DNA of 64,000 bases, taken from Amycolatopsis tolypomycina. GTDB lineage: Bacteria; Actinomycetota; Actinomycetes; Mycobacteriales; Pseudonocardiaceae. Below, piece by piece: positions 61,476 through 64,000 of the stretch (position 1 is the stretch's first letter; each line of letters opens with the position of its first letter). The notes beneath the pieces were generated by a model. It was not told the DNA's origin, ran no database searches, and worked only from the letters and a program-made list of their open reading frames with translations. Both the position numbers and the translations under genes were made by a program. The stretch spans positions 5,456,001-5,520,000 of the forward strand of contig NZ_FNSO01000004.1 in assembly GCF_900105945.1 (NCBI RefSeq), written 5' to 3'.

Positions 61476-62090
61476 GTGAGCACACGGATACTCGTCGTCT
61501 ACTACAGCTCGACCGGGAACACCGCCGCCCTCGCCGAATCCCTCGCCGCCGGTGCGCGGGAGACCGGTGCCGACGTGCGGGTGCGGACCGTGCCGGAGAC
61601 CGTGCCCGCCGACGCCATCGCGCGGAACCCGCGCTGGCAGGCCTGGGTGGACTCCGGGCCGCACCACGAGCTCGTCACGCTCGGCGACCTCGAATGGGCC
61701 GACGGGCTCGCCGCCGGCAGCCCGACCCGGTTCGGCGGGCCGGCCGCCCAGCTGAAGTCCTTTTTGGACAGCACAGGTGGCTTGTGGGCACAGGGAAAGC
61801 TGGCCGACAAGGTCGCCACGTCGTTCACGACGGCGTCCACCGCGCACGGCGGCCTCGAGTCGACCCTGCTGGCGATCAACAACATCTTCTACCACTGGGG
61901 CGCGATCGTGGTCCCGCTCGGCTACACCGACCCGCACCTGAAGGAGTCCGGCAACCCGTACGGCGGCTCGTTCGTCTCCCGCAAGTCGGCGGCCCCGGAC
62001 GACGTCGCCCTCGACGCCCTGCGCCTGCAGGGCCGGCGCCTGGCCACCATCACCACGCACGTCGCCACCGGGCTGAAACGCGCCGGGTGA
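61476..62090 (+). CDS. WrbA-like flavodoxin/NAD(P)H:quinone oxidoreductase
   Basis: This 204-residue FMN-binding protein has the flavodoxin loop VYYSSTGNTAALAESLA (residues 7-24), the second FMN loop AAGSPTRFGGPAAQLKSFLDSTGGLW, and STAHGGLESTLLAINNIFYHWGAIVVPLGYTD, all typical of WrbA. It makes two-electron reductions of quinones and guards against redox cycling. TAGAGT (61462-61467) lies 8 nt before GTG 61476. Confidence 0.93.
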   Translation: MSTRILVVYYSSTGNTAALAESLAAGARETGADVRVRTVPETVPADAIARNPRWQAWVDSGPHHELVTLGDLEWADGLAAGSPTRFGGPAAQLKSFLDSTGGLWAQGKLADKVATSFTTASTAHGGLESTLLAINNIFYHWGAIVVPLGYTDPHLKESGNPYGGSFVSRKSAAPDDVALDALRLQGRRLATITTHVATGLKRAG

Positions 62091-62128
62091 CCGGGGGTGC
62101 CACCCTGGAGTGGCACCCGGACATCGGT

Positions 62129-62731
62129 TCAGCGCCTGGCCGCCGCCCGGCGGCGCAGGACCACGGCGCCACCCGCGCCGACGAGCAGGAGCGCGCCACC
62201 CGCGACGAGCGCCGGGACGGCGGAGTCGTCGTCGGCCGGCCCACCGCCGGTCTGCGGCGCACCCTGCGGCTTCACCACGACCTGCGGCGCGGGCTTCGGC
62301 TTCGGCTTGGTGGGTTTCGGTGCCGGCTTGGTCGGCGTCGACCCGGCGACCCCCGCCGCGTCGTCCCACCCCGGAATCGGGGGTACCCCGACCCTGAAGC
62401 GCCGGATGGCGTGGCCATTGCTGCCGTCGAGGCAAACCATGATGGCCTGCCAGTAATCGGGCGCCACATTGGTGAACGTGCGGGTGTACACCTTCCCCTT
62501 CTTGGTCATCAAACCCAGTTGCTTCGGCATCTGGCCGCGGTAAATGTCGTAACTCGCTTCGGCCTCGACGCCTTCAGTGGGACACGTACCTGTGACGGTC
62601 ACGGTGGTTCCCGACACCGTGACCTTCATCGACGTCGGATTGCCCGGCTGCGGCGCGCCGGCCGAAGCCACGGCCGGCAACAACAGCACGCAACCGGCGG
62701 CCACACCTGCGGCGGCAGTGGATCTTCGCAT
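62129..62731 (-). CDS. Secreted surface protein with degenerate sorting signal
   Basis: This 200-residue protein has a signal peptide (residues 1-24), a single beta domain with paired Cys (TGTCPTEGVEAEASYDIY, MVCLDGSNG), a Pro/Lys-rich linker (PTKPAPKPTKPKPKPAP), then APQTGGGPADDD followed by a hydrophobic helix and RRRAAARR. The end resembles a sortase (L-A/P-x-T-G) signal but lacks the Leu, so it may be a simple membrane anchor. Function unknown. ATG 62731 is the start; the open frame runs further upstream. Confidence 0.75.
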   Translation of the reverse strand: MRRSTAAAGVAAGCVLLLPAVASAGAPQPGNPTSMKVTVSGTTVTVTGTCPTEGVEAEASYDIYRGQMPKQLGLMTKKGKVYTRTFTNVAPDYWQAIMVCLDGSNGHAIRRFRVGVPPIPGWDDAAGVAGSTPTKPAPKPTKPKPKPAPQVVVKPQGAPQTGGGPADDDSAVPALVAGGALLLVGAGGAVVLRRRAAARR

Positions 62732-62894
62732 TGTTTTCCCTCCGGATCGTTCGCAAGGTTTCAGGGCATTTCGGAAGACGCCCGCCACCGTGCCCGGTTG
62801 CGGGCCGAACGTAACGAAACGGGCGGCATCGGCCAGGCCGGATAACCGGGAAAACCACTTCGGCGGTGACGTCGAGATCGCCTACAGTCCGACC

Positions 62895-63842
62895 GTGACC
62901 ACCGAACTGCCCGTCGTCGCGCCACCCCGGGTGGCCCACCGCGGCCGCGGCACCTCCTACGTCCTGCTCGCCGCGCTGTTCTTCAGCACCTCCGGCACCC
63001 TCGGCAAGGCCACGATGTCGGCCGGCATCACCCCGCAGCAGGTGGCCGCCGCGCGGATCGCGCTGGCCGGGCTCGTGCTGCTCGCCGTCGTCGCCGTGGT
63101 GGCGCCGCGGAAGCTGCGGGTGCGCCGGGCGGACCTGCCCGTGCTGGCCGGCTACGGCCTGCTCGGCGTGGCCGGCGTGCAGCTGCTCTACTTCGTCGCC
63201 GCGGGCCGGATCCCGGTCGGGATCGCCATCCTGCTGGAGTTCGTCTCGCCCGTGCTCATCGCGCTGTGGGTGCGGTTCGTGCGGCGGCACCGGCTGCCGC
63301 GGGCGGTCTGGGGCGGCATCACGCTGGCCATGATCGGCCTCGCGCTCGTCGCCCAGGTCTGGGAGGGCGTCACCCTCGACGGGCTCGGCCTGCTCGCCGG
63401 CTTCGGCGCCGCGCTGTGCTCGGCGGCCTACTTCCTGCTCGGCGAACGCGCGGTGGCCGGCGTCGAGCCGCTGGGCCTGGTCACCTGGGGCATGGTGATC
63501 GGCGCGGTCGCGATCAGCTTCGTCGCGCCGCCGTGGACGTGGCCGGCCGGGCTGCTCGGCGTCCCGGTCGGATTCGGGACCTGGCACCCGCCGGTGTGGC
63601 TGCTGCTGACCCTGCTGGTGCTCGTGGCGACGGTCCTCGCCTACGCCTGCGGCATTTCCGCGCTGCGGCACCTGCCCGCGTCCGTGGCGAGCGTGCTCGG
63701 GCTGGTCGAACCGGTGATCACGACGGTCGCGGCGTGGGTGCTGCTCGGCGAGCAGCTCGCCTGGCCGCAGCTGCTGGGGTCGGCGATCCTGCTGGGCGGC
63801 GCGTACGTCGTGCAGCGGAACTCGGAGATCCTCACCACCTGA
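62895..63842 (+). CDS. EamA/RhaT-family transporter
   Basis: This 315-residue protein has ten predicted transmembrane helices in two EamA repeats (first starting SYVLLAALFFSTSGTLGKATM, second LAGFGAALCSAAYFLLGERAV). The family exports amino acids, metabolites or drugs. TACAGT (62883-62888) lies 6 nt before GTG 62895, so it is leaderless. The ending LGLVEPVITTVAAWVLLGEQL is typical. It probably stands alone; a palindrome follows its stop. Confidence 0.9.
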   Translation: MTTELPVVAPPRVAHRGRGTSYVLLAALFFSTSGTLGKATMSAGITPQQVAAARIALAGLVLLAVVAVVAPRKLRVRRADLPVLAGYGLLGVAGVQLLYFVAAGRIPVGIAILLEFVSPVLIALWVRFVRRHRLPRAVWGGITLAMIGLALVAQVWEGVTLDGLGLLAGFGAALCSAAYFLLGERAVAGVEPLGLVTWGMVIGAVAISFVAPPWTWPAGLLGVPVGFGTWHPPVWLLLTLLVLVATVLAYACGISALRHLPASVASVLGLVEPVITTVAAWVLLGEQLAWPQLLGSAILLGGAYVVQRNSEILTT

Positions 63843-63843
63843 G

Positions 63844-63853
63844 GTTGCGCAAC
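63844..63853. promoter_or_regulatory. Lrp/AsnC-like palindrome
   Basis: GTTGCGCAAC is a perfect 10-bp palindrome between the EamA stop and the amino-acid permease start. Its centre TTGCGCAA is like Lrp/AsnC-type operators. A regulator gene is not in the window. Confidence 0.4.
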
Positions 63854-63919
63854 TTCTGCGTCGGCCGTCGCGCGGGTGGAGAATTTCCGCGATCGACGTC
63901 CACCCGGGGAGGAAGCACC

Positions 63920-64000
63920 TTGGCGACGAAGTCCGGGCTGCGGCCCGAGTTGCGGCAGCGGCACGTCCGGATGATCGCCCTCGGCGGCATCATCGGCGCG
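63920..64000 (+). CDS. Amino-acid permease, N-terminal fragment (3' end outside window)
   Basis: The TTG at 63920 follows GGGGAGGAAG and opens a frame of 27 codons to the window edge. The peptide PELRQRHVRMIALGGIIGA is the hallmark of amino-acid/polyamine/organocation (APC) permeases: an RH-rich start followed by the first helix with the GGIIGA substrate loop. The substrate cannot be told from this piece. Confidence 0.85.
   Translation, partial: MATKSGLRPELRQRHVRMIALGGIIGA

Overview
The window is high-GC actinobacterial chromosome. It carries a full division and cell-wall (dcw) cluster with the meso-diaminopimelate type of MurE, ESX/type VII accessory proteins (EspG and PPE-like), a clgR-pspA-pspM block arranged as in mycobacteria, WXG-like small proteins, and many genes whose -10 box lies 6-8 nt before the start codon (leaderless mRNAs). 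The intergenic repeat families (16-mer ATGAAAGAGTCGTTCA, 21-bp arrays with core ATCACGCGAGT) are of a kind I associate with Amycolatopsis, so a member of the Pseudonocardiaceae, probably Amycolatopsis, is my best guess. No rRNA, tRNA or CRISPR array was found.

Layout. 1-13.1 kb is accessory: the end of an O-methyltransferase, an SCO6745-like protein, a coupled pair of peptidoglycan-related proteins, a DM13 protein, a TetR/P450 pair, a HEAT-repeat gene coupled to a MerR-HEAT fusion, a CGNR regulator divergent from an MFS pump, a MerR/imine-reductase pair, a haloperoxidase-like protein and an NmrA-type oxidoreductase with a perfect 14-bp operator. 13.2-28.1 kb is the dcw cluster on the minus strand, in transcription order mraZ-rsmH-ftsL-ftsI-murE-murF-mraY-murD-ftsW-murG-murC-ftsQ. 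It has a MraZ box on its promoter, a large RNA hairpin before rsmH, an apparent internal promoter at murE, and no ftsZ after ftsQ. 28.5-31.9 kb has an AbiEi/Vsr-like orphan bracketed by repeats and a small ESX accessory set. 32.1-37.4 kb is a MoxR/DUF58/transglutaminase operon. 37.7-46.8 kb carries DUF3040, DinB, a methyltransferase, a ParA-like ATPase, a Nei-type glycosylase, a nucleoside deaminase, a structured RNA with a 12-codon ORF, a GNAT enzyme, PyrD and a catalytically dead allophanate-hydrolase-like protein. 47.2-48.4 kb is an intact IS3-family element sitting inside a 21-bp repeat array. 48.6-54.4 kb is the envelope-stress and housekeeping block pspM-pspA-clgR-cinA-pgsA-rimO-argA. 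54.6-58 kb is an insertion relative to the mycobacterial order and holds a secreted phospholipase A2, a nitroreductase, a secreted protein and a two-gene RloA/RloB defence module. 58-64 kb has ftsK, an acyltransferase, a flavodoxin, a secreted protein, an EamA transporter and the start of an amino-acid permease.

How the genes fit together. The dcw genes make lipid II and the septal synthase, and are joined by GTGA/ATGA stop-start overlaps. ClgR probably controls itself and the downstream pspA-pspM genes through a ClgR box at 51201-51216. The strongest candidates for less-described biology are the self-contained structured RNA at 43434-43700, which matches nearly the whole anti-Shine-Dalgarno tail; the RloA/RloB pair beside ftsK; the MerR-HEAT operon; and gene-junction duplications that multiply start codons at 31.4 kb and 34.5 kb.
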